Shown: one piece after another, positions 23,801 through 36,749 of the stretch
How positions within the stretch are numbered: the stretch's first letter is position 1
Layout: each line of letters opens with the position of its first letter
NCBI GenBank assembly: GCA_027886175.1
Contig: JAJNNQ010000011.1
Location: forward strand, 6,200,001-6,264,000
DNA length: 64,000 bases
Reading direction: 5' to 3'
Source of the DNA: Phylloscopus collybita
Taxonomy: Eukaryota > Chordata > Aves > Passeriformes > Phylloscopidae
The notes under the pieces: generated by a model
The model's input: only the letters and a program-made list of their open reading frames with translations
The model's database searches: none
Told to the model about the DNA's origin: nothing
Position numbers and translations under genes: made by a program

Positions 23801-25320
23801 GGGGATTGACTGGGGACCCGAGAGTGTCCAGGAGACAGATGAGTGACAGATCAGGGGGGGCTGGGAAGAGTCAGCAGGGAGAGAGCACTGAAAATCTCAT
23901 CAGGGAGGACACTGGGATCTTCAGGGAGGAAACATGGCAGGGCACCCATGCAGGGTGGAAAAGGGAAAGCCAGGACGGGGTCCTGGTAAAAGGGATGATG
24001 ATCCCAAAATATGTCACCCATGGCTATCTCCCCACCATGTTTCCGTCCCTGTCATTGTCCCTCACATCTCCATCTGTGCCCGTGTCCCCATGAATTGCCA
24101 CATCCCCTTCCATGTCCATGTGTCCCATGTAACTCTCCATGTCTGTATCCAAGCAAGTGTCCCTTGGGAGAATGTCGAGGCAGTTTGCACATTCTCCCAG
24201 AGGTAATTAAGGACATGGACACACAGGGGGGCAATTAGGAAAGTCAAGAAGGGATTTGAACAACAGGGGATGGATGGTGTTGGTGTGCTGGGAAGGGAAA
24301 GGGTGATGGGCAGTGTGCAGGAATATGGTGAAGGCAAGAAGCAGCAGCAAGAATCGCTGTGGTAAGAACAAGGATGATGGAAAAGAGGAAGAAGATGGGA
24401 AATGTGGATTCTACGTGGAGGGATTAAGATTATCCTTGAATGACTTTATTTGGGCCCCTGCAGAAATGAATGGTTTTGCAGAAAGCTCAGCAGCTATCAG
24501 AGGATGAGCACCCACAGGCACTCAGGGGGGCTGCAGGAGGGGCACAAGAAGCCCCGGCAGCACTTGGTCACAAAGGCACAGCAGGGGGAGGCAAGAAGGG
24601 AGGAGGAAAAGGCCAAGGGGAAGGCAAAGGCCATGGCAGAGTTTCTACAGCCCCTGAGGGATCAAGCCCAGGGCCCAAGGGGGCCCCAGCACCCAGGGCA
24701 CCGGCTCGGCCACAAGGACCTGGCAGAGGCATTGCCCTCCTGGGCAGGGGAGAGCCCACCCAAACAGCCCCTGGCAAGGAATCAGGCTTCCAGCTGCAGG
24801 CCACAAGGACACTGCAAGCAATAATTACATTACAACCTGTCCTCCAAATAAGAACCAAGCAGACAGATCCAGCTCCTGAGTCTGGCCCACCAACCCACTG
24901 AAACCAAGAGCACAACATTTCACCGTGGGATGGGATCAGATTATCCATGAGCAGAAGGAGGAGCACAGTGTGGAAAATTAAATGACTCAAGAAGCTGTTG
25001 GCAAAGAGATGACAATGAGAAAGTGGTGAAACAGAGAAGAAAGGAAATAAGAAAGCAGCTCATGTTCCGGCCCAAACGTGGAAAGGATGGGAATGGGACA
25101 CGGTTTCGGGGTTCCCTGGCACACCAGGGGTTAAACGAATGCTCTTCCTCCTCTTCTGTGCTACAGCAACTCTCATCTTTGGGCCATGCAGGACACCTTG
25201 CTGAGTGCAGCTCAGTCAGCAGCTGAGCAAGGGGATGCAGGTGGCAGCCAGGCCCCCTGAGCCTCAAAGGGCTACAAAAGGACAGGGAATTGTTGAAAAT
25301 GACCCCAAAATATTGGCTTT
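23801..25320 (+). mobile_element. ERV with gag-to-env deletion, copy 1
   Basis: A gag-like frame (24,450-24,824) runs straight into env transmembrane-like sequence at about 24,822, with all of protease and pol missing. Further env tail remains extend to about 25,260. A patch of CCATGTCCATGTG repeats sits at 24,010-24,165 inside gag. The identical gag/env joint occurs at about 52,095 on the minus strand. Confidence 0.65.
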
Positions 25321-26269
25321 CACATTTGTGTGCTGGTCTTTATCTGTGGTTATTGATTGCAAGCACAGTGCAGTTTAGAATCCCTTTGAGCTGCTTGCTC
25401 ATTTAACCTCATTTCTCATTTGAAGTCTGCACCGTGTAACTCATGGAAGCAGCAGTGGGATGAGTATTTGATGTTGATGTAGACACCTGACAGCTTCTAG
25501 AACTGATCATGGGATGAATGTATTGTACTGTAGGCCTGGGCAAAATAGAAAATGGTCAAATACTTGTGTGTAACCCAGAGAACTGTATAAAGCACTCAGG
25601 TTGTTTCCCACAGCTGCTGACTGACCTCTCCAAGGGATGAGATAAGGGCCACACAAACCAGAGCAGCAGAGAAGAATGAGAGAAGAGTTTGTGAACTGTT
25701 CACTCTCTGGGAAGTGGGAAACAACAGGATGAGGCCACAAGAAGAAATAAAAGAGATTGACCTGATCTGCAGGATGTGATGTAGACAAGCCAGAGCAGAA
25801 AAATAAAAAAAGAAAAGTTTCTAAACCATCAAAAGCTGCCAGGAATGTTTGAATAGGCATGAAACTCATGAATATGGATGTACCTCAGTAAAGGAACAGC
25901 ACAGAGATAAGGCTGCCTTAAAGTGCAGGATGTTCCTTGGCTGATGGCCAGGGACAATTTTGGAAAATATTCTACGATTGAATTTTCGTTTTTCTCAGAA
26001 TTGAGGTCACTGAGAATAATCCCAAAACCAAAGAGGAACCAGGAAGCAAAAACAGAGTCAGTGACTGAAATCTGCTCGGAGAGAGGGACGGGGACTTGGA
26101 GATAAGGAAGGAACGGGAGAAACTCATCAGTTTCAGAAAATGTTACTCATTGACACGGACTGCTGCTCAGCCAAGGTCCTGCTGAATTCCTCAACACGGA
26201 GAAGAAGAACAAAGCCTGAACAGAGCCAGGAATATCGGATGTTATACAAAAGGGGGGTGCATATTAACG
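25321..26269 (+). mobile_element. Post-env segment and putative LTR, unit 2
   Basis: AT-moderate sequence with no gene. AGAAATAAAAGAGATTGACCTGATC at about 25,742 continues into the same LTR-like segment seen at 10,251. Mirror copy at 50,640-51,600. Confidence 0.4.
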
Positions 26270-26930
26270 AGGACACGGCACAACCCAGCCACAGCCAGAG
26301 CCCCCTGCCGCCCCCTCCGCCCGCAGCCAGCCCCGAGCCCCGAGCCCCGAGCCCCGGCACAACCCAGCGCGGCTCCCACCTGCGCCGGAGCCGCCTCCGA
26401 GCTCCGCCGCCGCCGCCTCCGAGCTCCGCCGCCGCCTCCGAGCTCCGCCGCCGCCGCCTCCGAGCTCCGCCGCCGCCGCCGCCTCCTCCGCACAGTGGAT
26501 CCAAAAAATGGCGGCTCTTCTACGCGATGGGGGCGAGACGTGGGCGTGTCCCTGCTCTGCTCTGCCCAATCAGCGCACAGTCAGACCCAGGAGTGACGGC
26601 AGAACCAGCCAATCGCGGCGAGTGGCGGGCTCTGCAGGCGGCATTTCTCGGGTACCTCGGCTGCGGAGCGGCCCCGGCGCTGGGCCCGGGGGGCTCTGAG
26701 GGGGGTGCGTGGTGAGTGCGGGGGTCCCATGGATTGGGAGGGTCCTGGTGATTGGGGGGGACGCGGTGAGGGGGGGTTCCCATGGGTGGGAGAGGGGCGG
26801 TGAGTGGGGGGTCCTGGCGCACTGGGCGGGGCTCAAGGATGGGAAGGGTCCTAGAGCTTTGGGGGGGTCGTTGAAGGAGGGGTGGCAGACGATGGGAGGG
26901 TCCCGGTCAGTGGGGGGGGCCCGGTAGTTT
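26270..26930. promoter_or_regulatory. CpG-island bidirectional promoter H, unit 2
   Basis: Same organisation as 10,786-11,370: minus-strand type Y donor ending at 26,380, plus-strand type X donor GCGTG|GTGAGTG ending at 26,711, two CCAAT boxes, and AAAAAATGGCGGCTC at about 26,504. The CCG run with interspersed GAGCTC (26,390-26,490) is longer than in unit 1. Likely drives ZNF3 (-) and ZNF4 (+). Confidence 0.65.
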
Positions 26931-27980
26931 GCGAGTGGGGGGTCCCTGGTGATAAGGGTGGTTCCCACTGATAACGGCGGGGGAAGGACAGGACCGAGCC
27001 CCAAGGGTCCCCCTCGGTACTGGGGAGCCCCCTATGCCCCCCCAGTCCCGCTTCGGACCCGCCCAGTCCCGGCGCTGTTCCCGGGGCTGAAAGGTGAGGG
27101 GCCGAACCCCCCGGGATGGGTGGGGGGCTACATCTCCCTTGAGTTTGGTTTGTTTTTCCCTTTTTGGGGGAAATCGAAGCCGTGCACTGTTGCTCCTAAT
27201 TACGGGTAGGATAACTGAGAGCTTTCCTCTGAGCCGCTGCCAGCGAACACGCAGGGCTGGGCAAGGCGGTGCGGGAGGTGCGGAGAACTTTGTTTGTGTT
27301 TTCAGCTCCATCCCGCCTCGGGCCCGGGCCCGTCCCAGGGCTGTTCCTCATCTGCGGCTTTGCCCTCAGACAGCCCGGGGGCGGGGCCTGAGAGCGCGGG
27401 GCGGGGCTGGGCCGCGTGCAGAGCCCGCCCCTACCTCGCGGCCATTGGCTGATGGTGCCGTCACTCCTGGCTCTCACTGCACGGTGATTGGGCAGAGCAG
27501 GCAGAAGGACAGCCCTGGCTTTTCAGGGGCGCCATTTTCGGATCCTCGGTGTGGAGGAGGCGGCGGCGGCGGCGGAGCTCGGAGGCGGCCCCGGCGCAGG
27601 TGGGAGCCGCGCTGGGTTGTGCCGGGGCTCGGGGCTGGCTGCGGGCGGAGGGGGCGGCAGGGGGCTCTGGCTGTGGCTGGGTTGTGCCGTGTCCGCGCCG
27701 TGTTCCCCGTGCCCTGAGGGCGCTGCGGGAGCGGCTGCCCGCGGTCTCCTTCCCGCGGGTGCCTGGGCAGGAGCCGGGGCCGGAGCAGCGCTGGCTCGTC
27801 CCGGTTCCTGTGGGTAGGACGGAGGCGCTGCGCTGTCCCCGGGCCTGAGCGGGAAAATTGGCATCGCCAGAAGATTCTGTGCCCGAAGGAGCGGGAGGAG
27901 TCCTGTAAAAGTGACTTTCTTCATGAACAAAGGGAGAGGCCATGCGGCATTTGCCATGCGGTCTCTCCAATTGTTGTAGT
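26931..27980. promoter_or_regulatory. Second CpG island K, unit 2
   Basis: CpG-rich with ATTGGCTGATGG and GTGATTGGGCAG (reversed CCAAT boxes). A GCCATTTTCGGATCC element at about 27,530 precedes a (CGG) run. A plus-strand type Y first-exon donor GGCGCAG|GTGGGAG ends at 27,599. Mirrored by 49,176-49,990. Together with island H it gives outward-facing type Y exons on both sides. Confidence 0.6.
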
Positions 27981-28089
27981 TCGCAGCCTCCTTTTTATCC
28001 CGATTTTCCCTTCTGCATCTCCCTCTCCCTTTGCCCAGTGGCGAATGTCCTTGGAAAGTTCAGCCTTCCCGATCTGCCTGCTGCATGTC

Positions 28090-28430
28090 CTCGTTAATAT
28101 GCACCCCCCTTTTGTATAACATCCGATATTCCTGGCTCTGTTCAGGCTTTGTTCTTCTTCTCCGTGTTCAGGAATTCAGCAGGATCTTGGCTGAGCAGCA
28201 GTCCGTGTCAATGAGTAACATTTTCTGATACTGATGAGTTTCTCGCATTACTTCCTTATCTCCAAGTCCCCGGCCCTATCTCCAAGCAGATTCACTCACT
28301 GACTTTTTTTTCTTCCTGGGTCCTCTTTGGTTTTGGGATTATTCTCCGTGACTTCATTCCCTGTGCTTTTGTATCCGTTTCAGTTATATATTCTATTGGA
28401 ATGATCACTAGGTTTTTTGGCTCCTGATCT
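28090..28430 (-). mobile_element. Putative LTR segment, reversed, unit 2
   Basis: Reverse copy of the segment before island H (CATATTAACGAGGACATGC on the minus strand), followed on the plus strand by about 180 bases with no clear match, then ERV env remains. Confidence 0.4.
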
Positions 28431-31400
28431 GAATTCCTTGGGGTTCCCAGGGGCTGGTCCGTGGTGTTGTGGGATTTGTTCTGGTGGCCGTTTCATCTTT
28501 TCCCCATTTTTGGGTGCTCCATCCAGCCAGGGCTGCATCAATTTGTCTCTTTTCTGTAGTTAAATCATCACATTCTTGGATTCCCAACTGATTTCTCTGA
28601 ACTTGTGGCAGCAGAAACACTCCAGTGCTCTGATGCTCCCTGTGTGACACAGACAGGGACAGCACATGTTGGACTGGGGAGAGGGGTGATTGCCTCCCAC
28701 TTATTTTAGTGAAGCTTTCTCAACATTTTCCGTTTGCTGTTTCCCTTTGCAATTGAACCCATTTCTGTTGCAGAGTCAGAGATCCTCACTCTGGGCTCTG
28801 CCTTTAGCTGTGCAAATTCTGTCTTTGTGAGCAGGCAGAGCTTGGGCTGAGGGACAGAGGGAATCAGCCCAATTCCTGCCCCAGGCAAGGAGCCCCTGGT
28901 GCATTGTCCACACTTTTCCCCAGCAGTGTGAATTTGCATTTCTGAAGCTCCTCTCCTGGCTGCCTGCAACTGGAGCTTCTCTTCCTGGGCAACCATTGAA
29001 TGACTCATATGTGGCCCCCCAATAATTTGCATTTTTTTTTCTATTTTGATTTTTATACAATATTTTTATGTGTTTACAATACAATATTTTAAGTGTTTAT
29101 GCGTGAAATTGTCACCTTTAAAGCTTTTCTGGTTTTGCAAAATGCAGCCTAAAGATAAACTTTGAAAAAGCCAAAAACCAAAATTTTGTGATCACATCCA
29201 GCCACAGACAAACACACATAAAAACATTCCAAGGCAATAAATTTCTTTCTACTTCTTCTCCTAAGACAACAAATTGATCCTCACAGCCCTGGCCCAAACC
29301 AAACTGACAATATAAAAGTAGGATATTGCAAAAACTTATTCTAATATTGTAATCTTGTCACTGAAACTGTGGGAAAACCCCAAACTCTCCAACAATATCT
29401 TTAGTGTTAGAGAGTCAAGGCATCACTTGATTCTGGCCAGGATGGGCAGCAGAAATCATTTCACCCACACATAGCCCGGGGTGCAGAGAAAATCATTCCA
29501 TGACATGTGAGTTTTACTGGATTTTCCCTAAACTTTTTACAGTCTGAACCCATAGAAATCCCTTGGTTTGATGTTCATTGCTTCCAAGTTGCTGAGGTCT
29601 CAGGATTTGATTTCCTGTGGGACCCGGATTCCTTTGCCTCTGATGTTAATCAGGGCTGCACTGCTGGAATTCCTTCTCAGCCTTTTCCAGCCCAGGTGTC
29701 TGCAGCTCTTCCAGGGGCAGTGTCTGGGCTGGGTGTTGGTTGCTGGTTGCTGATGGTCGTTGATGTTTTGTTGATGGTCGTTCTCTCTGTGGGGATCTTT
29801 TGGGCTCTTCCCAGTCTGGTGAGATGTTCAACTCATCTCTGCTGGGTGGTGTAACATCCCTTCAAATAAAACCTTGAAAATTCCTTTCCCCGGGGCAAAG
29901 GCCAACCGAGGCTGAGTGGAGAAATGAAATAAAAATCAATTTTAAAGTCGGTCTCTTTTGCACCCATCTAAGCCCAGCCAGCCCAGAGTGTGAGTCTGGC
30001 TGAGGCCCAGAGTGGAATTCTCCCGGTGTCTCCCCAGCCCCTGTGGCAGTGCAGGCAGAGAAAGCCCTGAAGCTGCAGCAGTGGCAGCAAGGATTGGCCC
30101 GCAGTGCCTGGAGATGCCAAGGGAGGGTGCCCAGGCAGAGCATTCCAGCAGAGGATCTGTGGGCAGGCACAGGGGCTTCCCCCGCTGTGGAGCCCTGGCT
30201 GCTGCTCCCTTGCCTTCAGTGCAGGCTCAGCCGTGGCCTGTTTGACATTCCCAGGCAATTCCAGTTCCTTTGCTCAGCCTGGGAGAGCCATGGCTGGGGC
30301 ATCAATCATTTGGGGTTTTTATTTTCTCCAGCTTTGTTCTCTTTCTCGTGTCCATCCCATAACAGTGAGGCTGTCTGGGGTTGCAAAGTCACACAATGTT
30401 CTGGCTGGAGCAGAGAATCCTCAGTGCAGGTCCTGCAACTCCCTGTTAATCCTCAGAACTGTCACAGCTCCTCTTTAGTCCTGGGTAAGGTTACTTCTGA
30501 GATTCCTTGGACCCTCTCTGGGTCAATTCACCACAAACCTTCAGTCAAAATATGTCCCAAACATTTAATCTTTTTCTCCACCATTTCTGTTTGTTTTTTT
30601 CAAATACTCAAAGATATTTTTTAGCCTGAAAACTGAGCCATTTCACAGAGGCTTCTTCTACCACTTCTTCTTGTCCTCCTGACTAGAGCTGGAGTCATCT
30701 ACACCCTGCATTAACCCAATCCCTGGGGGTGAGGTGAATTCTTTTGATGTTTTCTGCAATGCTTGCCCCAATCAGGCTGGTGCTTCCCTGCATCCCTGCA
30801 GCAGCACCGTCCATGTCTTTCCCATTTTCCCTTCTCCCTCTTGTTCCCACTCCAAGGCCAAACCCTGTTCACCACCCTGTGTGAGTGGGCATCCCCAGAA
30901 AGCATCTTTTCCATCAAGGGCTGAATGGGAGCAGTGTGAGGAGGGAACCTGGTTCCAGATGGTGTCAGGATCTGAGACTGTGGGGTGCCTGGGTTTCAGA
31001 ATCTCATTTATTGTTCTTGGGTCCTGCACCATTCTGTGGATTCCATCTGATTTCCTGACTGGCAGCACAGGAGCATTACAGGGAGAGACCCCTGGCTCCA
31101 AAAGCCCTGCCTTTCCCAGGGGCTCAAGAACAGGCTGTGAGCCCTTCCTTCCCTCCCTGGGAATAGGGGATTGCTTTTAGACCCCACTTGTCCTGGTGGC
31201 TTCAGAGGAATTTCGAGAGGCTGGGGATCTGATTTTCCCAATTTCCCTGGGGCTGCCCACACTTCTGGATTCACTTCAGCCCAGGCCTTGCCAGACATTT
31301 GTCATAGAGGTACAGGAGAACTAGCCTGTGTATCACCTTTGAGAATAATAATTTGCATTCCCAATTTAGCCATCAAATCCCTTCCCAGTCAATGACAATC

Positions 31401-32560
31401 ACATTTAGGAGCAAATGAAAATTACTGCATTTCCAACCCATCCCCACATCTGCTAAGAGTGGTTGAATAAAACACAGCTGCTCATCTTTCCCACTTACCC
31501 CCTGAATAATCAAAGACATTTTTGGCCTTTTCCCCCCTTAGGTGTGAGATTGAGAGTGGCTGGAGAGGCCCCTGTGTCTGTGAGGAAAGGCCTCCTGTCG
31601 ATGCAGAGCCACCCTGAATGTTCTCCAGGGCTCCAGTGCGGTGGGTCCCTGGTGTGATGGGAGCTCTGCCACCCCTCCCAGTCCATGTCCCTGCAGGGGT
31701 GGACTTGCTGCTGGTGAGGGTGCTGCTGTCTGTGCTTGCAGTGTCCTTGTGGCCTGCAGCTGGCAGCCTGATTCCTTGCCAGGGGCTGTTTGGGTGGGCT
31801 CTCCCCTGCCCAGGAGGGCAATGCCTCTGCCAGGTCCTTGTGGCCGAGCCGGTGCCCTGGGTGCTGGGGCCCCCTTGGGCCCTGGGCTTGATCCCTCAGG
31901 GGCTGTAGAAACTCTGCCATGGCCTTTGCCTTCCCCTTGGCCTTTTCCTCCTCCCTTCTTGCCTTCTTCCCCTGCTGTGCCTTTGTGACCAAGTGCTGCA
32001 GGGGCTTCTTGTGCCCCTCCTGCAGCCCCCCTGAGTGCCTGTGGGTGCTCATCCTCTGACAGCTGCTGAGCTTTCTGCAAAACCATTCATTTCTGCAGGG
32101 ACCCAAGCAAAGGCCTTCAAGGATAATCTCGATCCTTGCAGGTGAAATCCACATTTCCAGTCTTCTTCCTCTTTTCCATCATCCTTTTTCTTCCCACATC
32201 GATTCCTGCTGCTGCTTCTTGCCTTCACCATATTCCTGCACACTGCCCTTCACCCTTTCCCTTCCCAGCACACCAACACCATCCATCCCCTGCTGTCCAA
32301 ATCCCTTCCTGACTTCCCTAATTTCCCCCCTGTGTGTCCATCTCCTTAATTTCCTCTGGGAGAATGTGCAAACTGCCTCAACATTCTCCCAAGGGACCCT
32401 TCAGAGACATTTTGGGATCATCATCCCTTTTGCTGGGACCCCTTCCTGGCTTTCCCTTTTCCACCCTGCATGGGTGCCCTGCCATGTTTCCTCCCTGAAG
32501 ATCCCAGTGTCCTCCCTGATGAGATTTTCAGTGCTCTCTCCCTGCTGACTCTTCCCAGCC
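28430..32560 (-). mobile_element. ERV internal remains gag-pro-pol-env, minus strand
   Basis: Fuller ERV of unit 2, reading right to left: gag/protease frame 32,154-31,510 with the DTGAS motif, pol reverse-transcriptase pieces from about 31,300 to 30,250, F segment 30,240-29,500, env-like pieces 29,040-28,430. Many stops and frame changes. It is the mirror of 44,930-49,175. Confidence 0.7.
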
Positions 32561-32650
32561 CCCCCTGATCTGTCACTCGTCTGTCTCCTGGACACTCTCG
32601 GGTCCCCAGTCAATCCTGGGGGCAGGAGGAGAAGGGAAGGAGAAGCAGGG

Positions 32651-32863
32651 ATGAAGAACAAAATGGTCAAAAAATGCACGTGGGAGGATGAGGTGGGATT
32701 GTGCAGGAGAAGGAGGGACAGTAGGAGGAAAACAAGTGTGAGGAAGAGTAGGGACACAGGAGGAGGAGGAGGAGCAGGAGGAGGAGGCAGCACAAGGTTC
32801 CACCCCTCCCTGGATCTGCAGCCTCCCCCAGCCCCGGGAGCGTTGCCCCCCCACATGCAGCAG
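32651..32863 (+). CDS. ZNF4, candidate 5' coding exon
   Basis: Seventy-one codons from ATG 32,651, with basic run RRRRDSRRKTSVRKSR, ending CAG|GTGAGC in phase 0, compatible with the finger exon at 33,177. Same layout as in ZNF1, ZNF2 and ZNF6. Confidence 0.55.
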
Positions 32864-33176
32864 GTGAGCGGGGAGGGAGATCCAGGATTTTCATGCGAGT
32901 GAATCTTGGTGTTTCTGAGCTTTATTGGGCTAAATATTGGTGCTTTGGGTTTTTGCAAGGGGCTGAGTCTTTATGTTTTAGAAGAGGTTTTGCCTGAGTC
33001 TTGCTCTTTGGGGAATTTTTGATCTGTGTCTTGATGTTTGGACGATATTTGGACTGAATGTTGATGTTTTGGAGGCTCTTACAGACACAAGGTGCCCAAT
33101 GATTTCCTGAGAGGAACTTGGGTAAGGAGGAACCCCCAGCCTAAGGCTCTCTCCTCTTGTTTTTTCCCCAAAGCAG

Positions 33177-34112
33177 GATTTGTCATTCCCAAGGAGTGTC
33201 CGGATGAAGGAGGAGGAAAAGCCCCGGAGATCCCACAGGAGGAGGGGCTGCAAACCCAACCCAGGGAGCTGCGAGGAGGAAAGACCCCCCCTGTGCCAGG
33301 AGGGCGGCCAGACATCCAGCCGGAGCTCAGAGCTGGAGGAGAAGCCTGATGGAGGGGAGAAGCCCCACAAGTGCTTGGAATGTGGGAAGGGCTTCAGCTG
33401 CAGGTCCGAGCTGATCCGGCACCAGAGGATCCACACTGGGGAACGGCCCTATGAGTGTGGGGAGTGTGGGATGAGCTTCAGCCGGAAGGACAATCTTAGG
33501 CAACACCAGATGATCCACACTGGGGAAAAGCCCTACAAGTGTGGGGAATGTGGGAAGAGCTTCAGAGATAGCTCAGCCCTTATCAAGCACCAGGTGATCC
33601 ACACTGGGGAACGGCCCTATGAGTGTGGGGAATGTGGGATGAGCTTCAGCCAGAAGGGCCATCTTTGGCATCACCAGATGATCCACACTGGGGAAAAGCC
33701 CTACAAGTGTGGGGAGTGTGGGAAGAGCTTCAGAGAAAGCTCAGACCTGCTCCGGCACCAGGTGATCCACACTGGGGAATGGCCCTACACCTGCTTGGAA
33801 TGTGGGAAGGGCTTTGGAAAGATCTCCAGCCTGAGAAACCACCAGCGCATCCACACTGGGGAGAGGCCCTACGAGTGTCCCGAGTGTGGGAAGAGGTTTC
33901 ACACCAGCTCCAAACTCCTCGTCCATCAGCGGATTCACACGGAGGAGAGGCCCTTCCGCTGCCCCGACTGCGGGAAGGGCTTCAAGCACAACTCCACCCT
34001 CACTGTCCACCGGTGCATCCACACCAGGGAGAGGCCCTACGAGTGTCCTGAGTGTGGGAAGAGCTTCTCCAGGAGCTCTAACTTGACCCGACACCAACGG
34101 AGCCACCACTAA
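33177..34112 (+). CDS. ZNF4, zinc-finger exon: 9 C2H2 fingers
   Basis: Family member with acceptor at 33,176 and first ATG at 33,204 (MKEEEKPRR...). Nine complete fingers. Fingers 2-5 alternate the CGECGMSF and CGECGKSF types. The C-terminal module keeps TEERPFR and TRERPYE and ends HQRSHH-stop. Pairs divergently with ZNF3 and is the mirror partner of ZNF5 (8 fingers), so the finger number changed after the inversion duplication. Likely nuclear and DNA-binding; targets unknown. Confidence 0.92.
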   Translation, partial: DLSFPRSVRMKEEEKPRRSHRRRGCKPNPGSCEEERPPLCQEGGQTSSRSSELEEKPDGGEKPHKCLECGKGFSCRSELIRHQRIHTGERPYECGECGMSFSRKDNLRQHQMIHTGEKPYKCGECGKSFRDSSALIKHQVIHTGERPYECGECGMSFSQKGHLWHHQMIHTGEKPYKCGECGKSFRESSDLLRHQVIHTGEWPYTCLECGKGFGKISSLRNHQRIHTGERPYECPECGKRFHTSSKLLVHQRIHTEERPFRCPDCGKGFKHNSTLTVHRCIHTRERPYECPECGKSFSRSSNLTRHQRSHH

Positions 34113-34385
34113 GGGAAGCCCTGGGAGTGCCCTGAGAGCGGGAAGAGCTTCGTGCGCTGCTCCAGCTCCATCCCCCGTGGGAGGATCGGCGTTGGATGAT
34201 CCCCAGTGACCCCCATTGGGCAGAGCCCTGGTGATCCCTGTTGTGAAGACACCTGGCTGGGGGGCTCCACATCTTCCTGGCTCCCCTGTGGGCACCTGGA
34301 TGAATGCAGGGTCAGGAACATCCATCGGGACACAGACCAACACTGAGAATTCCTTGGGGAGAGCAGATTTGTGGTTTTAGTTAGT
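34113..34385 (+). other. ZNF4 3' flank with decayed finger
   Basis: Starts with the in-frame finger relic after the TAA stop and continues with the family flank until about 34,370, where homology with the other flanks ends. Confidence 0.5.
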
Positions 34386-34800
34386 TTTAGCTAGCTGAAT
34401 TAAAAAAGTTTTTTGGATTTTTTTTTTAGATGGTTTCAATTTGTTCTAGAAGGAAAAATTTAGAAGAGCAGTGAGGGCTTGCAATTGCAGCCTGCTCTGG
34501 CCTGGAGTTTTAGAGGGAGTGGGACTGGTGAGAGACCGAGTGAGCTGAGCTGTATTTGCAGCAAAAATTTTTTTAGTTTGTTTTTTTTTTTCAGAGCAGC
34601 AAAAAGTTTTATTGTTTTATATTATTCATTCTTTGGGCTTGTGGGCATCTTTTTTGTTAAATAAATAGTTTTTTCTACTTTTCCTGAAGAAGTTCTTTCT
34701 TTTTTCAACTGGCTGAGAGAAGGAGTTGTTTAAGATTGCTTTCCAGAGGAACCCCCTTTGGAGGTTTCCTCCCAAATTTGCCCTAAACCAAGACATGTAT
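34386..34800 (+). mobile_element. LTR with primer-site-like sequence
   Basis: AT-rich LTR-like stretch with TTAAATAAATAG near 34,660 and the 3' end TTTGCCCTAAACCAAGACA (34,780-34,798). It is followed by TTGGCATCCAATGTGGGGC (about 34,807), which looks like an ERV primer-binding site. Only here in the window. Confidence 0.45.
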
Positions 34801-35960
34801 TGTTATTGGCATCCAATGTGGGGCTCAAAAAGAGAAAAAAAACTTCTAATAATGACATTATAGTATTGTATATATTAGTATTGTGAATGTTTCTAGTCCA
34901 GAGCTGTTATTCCTATTCCCAAATCTCTGCCTGAAAGCCCTGTAGTGGTGTGTTTGATTTTCTCTGTTCAATCTGTGTTCAGACTGTTCATTTGGTGGGT
35001 TCCATGTACCCCCGTTGAACCCCCATTGGTTTCACCCCACAGTTGTTTCCCCAGTCCCAGTTTGATGTCAGTCTCCTGCTCCCCACCCCCAAGGACCTGT
35101 CCATCTCACCGAGGCCTCTCCCTGGCTCTAGAAAGTTCCAGGGGAGGCGTGGTGTGGTAGGCCAGGATGCGAGGAGGTCCCTCCTTCCCCCAGGGATTGG
35201 CTCCTGGAGGAGTCTCTCATCCCCAGGGCCACTCCCTGGCCCTCCCTGGTTGCTCCTTCCCTGATCCTTCCCTGCGCTCCTGCCCCTGTTCAAAGCAGCT
35301 GGCCCAGGGCACTCTGTGCTCTGCTGAGGCAGACTCCCTGGGCTGAGGCTGCTCCCCTGAGCCCTCAAGAACCTTCAGTGGCCACTCCTCAGCAGAGTCC
35401 TCCTTGATTCTCCTCAGCTCCATCCCAGCTGCCAGCCCTGGAGCTGGGCTGTAAGGAACCCCCCGGCTGGGCTCAGTTGCTCAGCCTGCTGAGCTGCACC
35501 GCTCGCCTGCAGCCGCTGCCAGGGCTGCCCGGGGCAGGCGAGGGCAGAGACAGCAAGGCACGGCTCCAGAGCCCTGGGCTGCAAAATTGGAATCGTTTGG
35601 AGGGGCTGAGGGGTTCAGCTCTCACTTACTTTTGGACTGCTTCCCACACCCTGACCAACAGCGTGTCAGGTTGTAGCTCTGACTGTGTCACGGTTTTCCA
35701 GGATTGTTGTTTGTTTATTTGCTTGGTTGGTTGGTTTGGTTTTCTACTGCATTTGTATTGTGAATATTCCTAGTCCAGAACTGTTCTCCCCATTCCCAAA
35801 TCTTTGCCTGAAAGCCCTGAATTGCAAAATGATCATTCCGAGGGGGTGAGGGGTTTGCATTCCCCATTCCAAGGGAAACTGCAGCTTTCCCTGGCAGATC
35901 CCTGTCTTTCCAAGCCAAGCCAAGGGGAGGTGGCAGTGGCTGGTTGGGGGTTGTGGGGAA
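34801..35960. other. Interval downstream of MHC fragment
   Basis: No gene recognised. A TAGTCCAGA(A/G)CTGTT...CCTGAAAGCCC motif occurs at 34,896-34,942 and 35,769-35,820, so about 800 bases between may be an insertion. That insert holds GC-rich low-complexity sequence (35,090-35,600). Confidence 0.3.
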
Positions 35961-36749
35961 GGGGTGGAAAAGTGGGGGATGAGAGGGGGCTGGGAGCCCC
36001 AAATTGCCTTGGGAGGGGTCCCACTCCTCCTCCTTTCTAATCCCCGGGATGGAGCCGGGGCAGGTCGGGCTGGGGCAGCGCTGGGCTCTGGGCCCGGCCT
36101 GGGCACCCCCCATGAGCCCCCTCCTCAAATTCCCCTGGCAGCTCAGAGGGGTCCTGGTGCCATTTTGGGGTTCCCTGGGGGCCGTGTTGGGGTTCAGGTG
36201 CCCCCCAAGGAGTCCCCAGAGCGCGGTGACACGGGGGGGACACACGGGGGTCCCCATTCCCGATCCATCCCAGGGCCCGTTCTGCCCCCGCCCCCCCAGG
36301 CACGGTCACCCCGCAGGGTCCCCCCAAGTCCCTCCCCAGTGCCCCCCATGAACGGGACTGGGCTGAACTGGGAAGCTTTCCTGGGAAGACTGGGAGCAGC
36401 CGGGCAGGGCCAGAGTGCCAGCGGGGCTGGGGGGACACACGACCCCCCCAAAATCAGCGCGGGGACAGAGCGGGGGGTCCCGGCCGGGCCCGAGGCCACG
36501 GGGAGGGGCTGCGGCTGCTGCTGGCTCAGGAGCTCTGTGGGCAGAGAAAAGGGGGTGACCCCGGGCTGGGGGGCCCCGGGGGGAGCACACACGCTCCGGG
36601 GGAGGGGGGACACCACCCCCGGGACCCCCCCTCACCTTCCTGCGCAGGCAGAAGCCGAGCCCCAGCGCCGGGAAGACGAAGCCCAACACGAAGCCCCCGA
36701 TCCCCGTCAGCATCTTGCTGCGGGCGGCGTCCGGCGGCATCTCTGGGGG

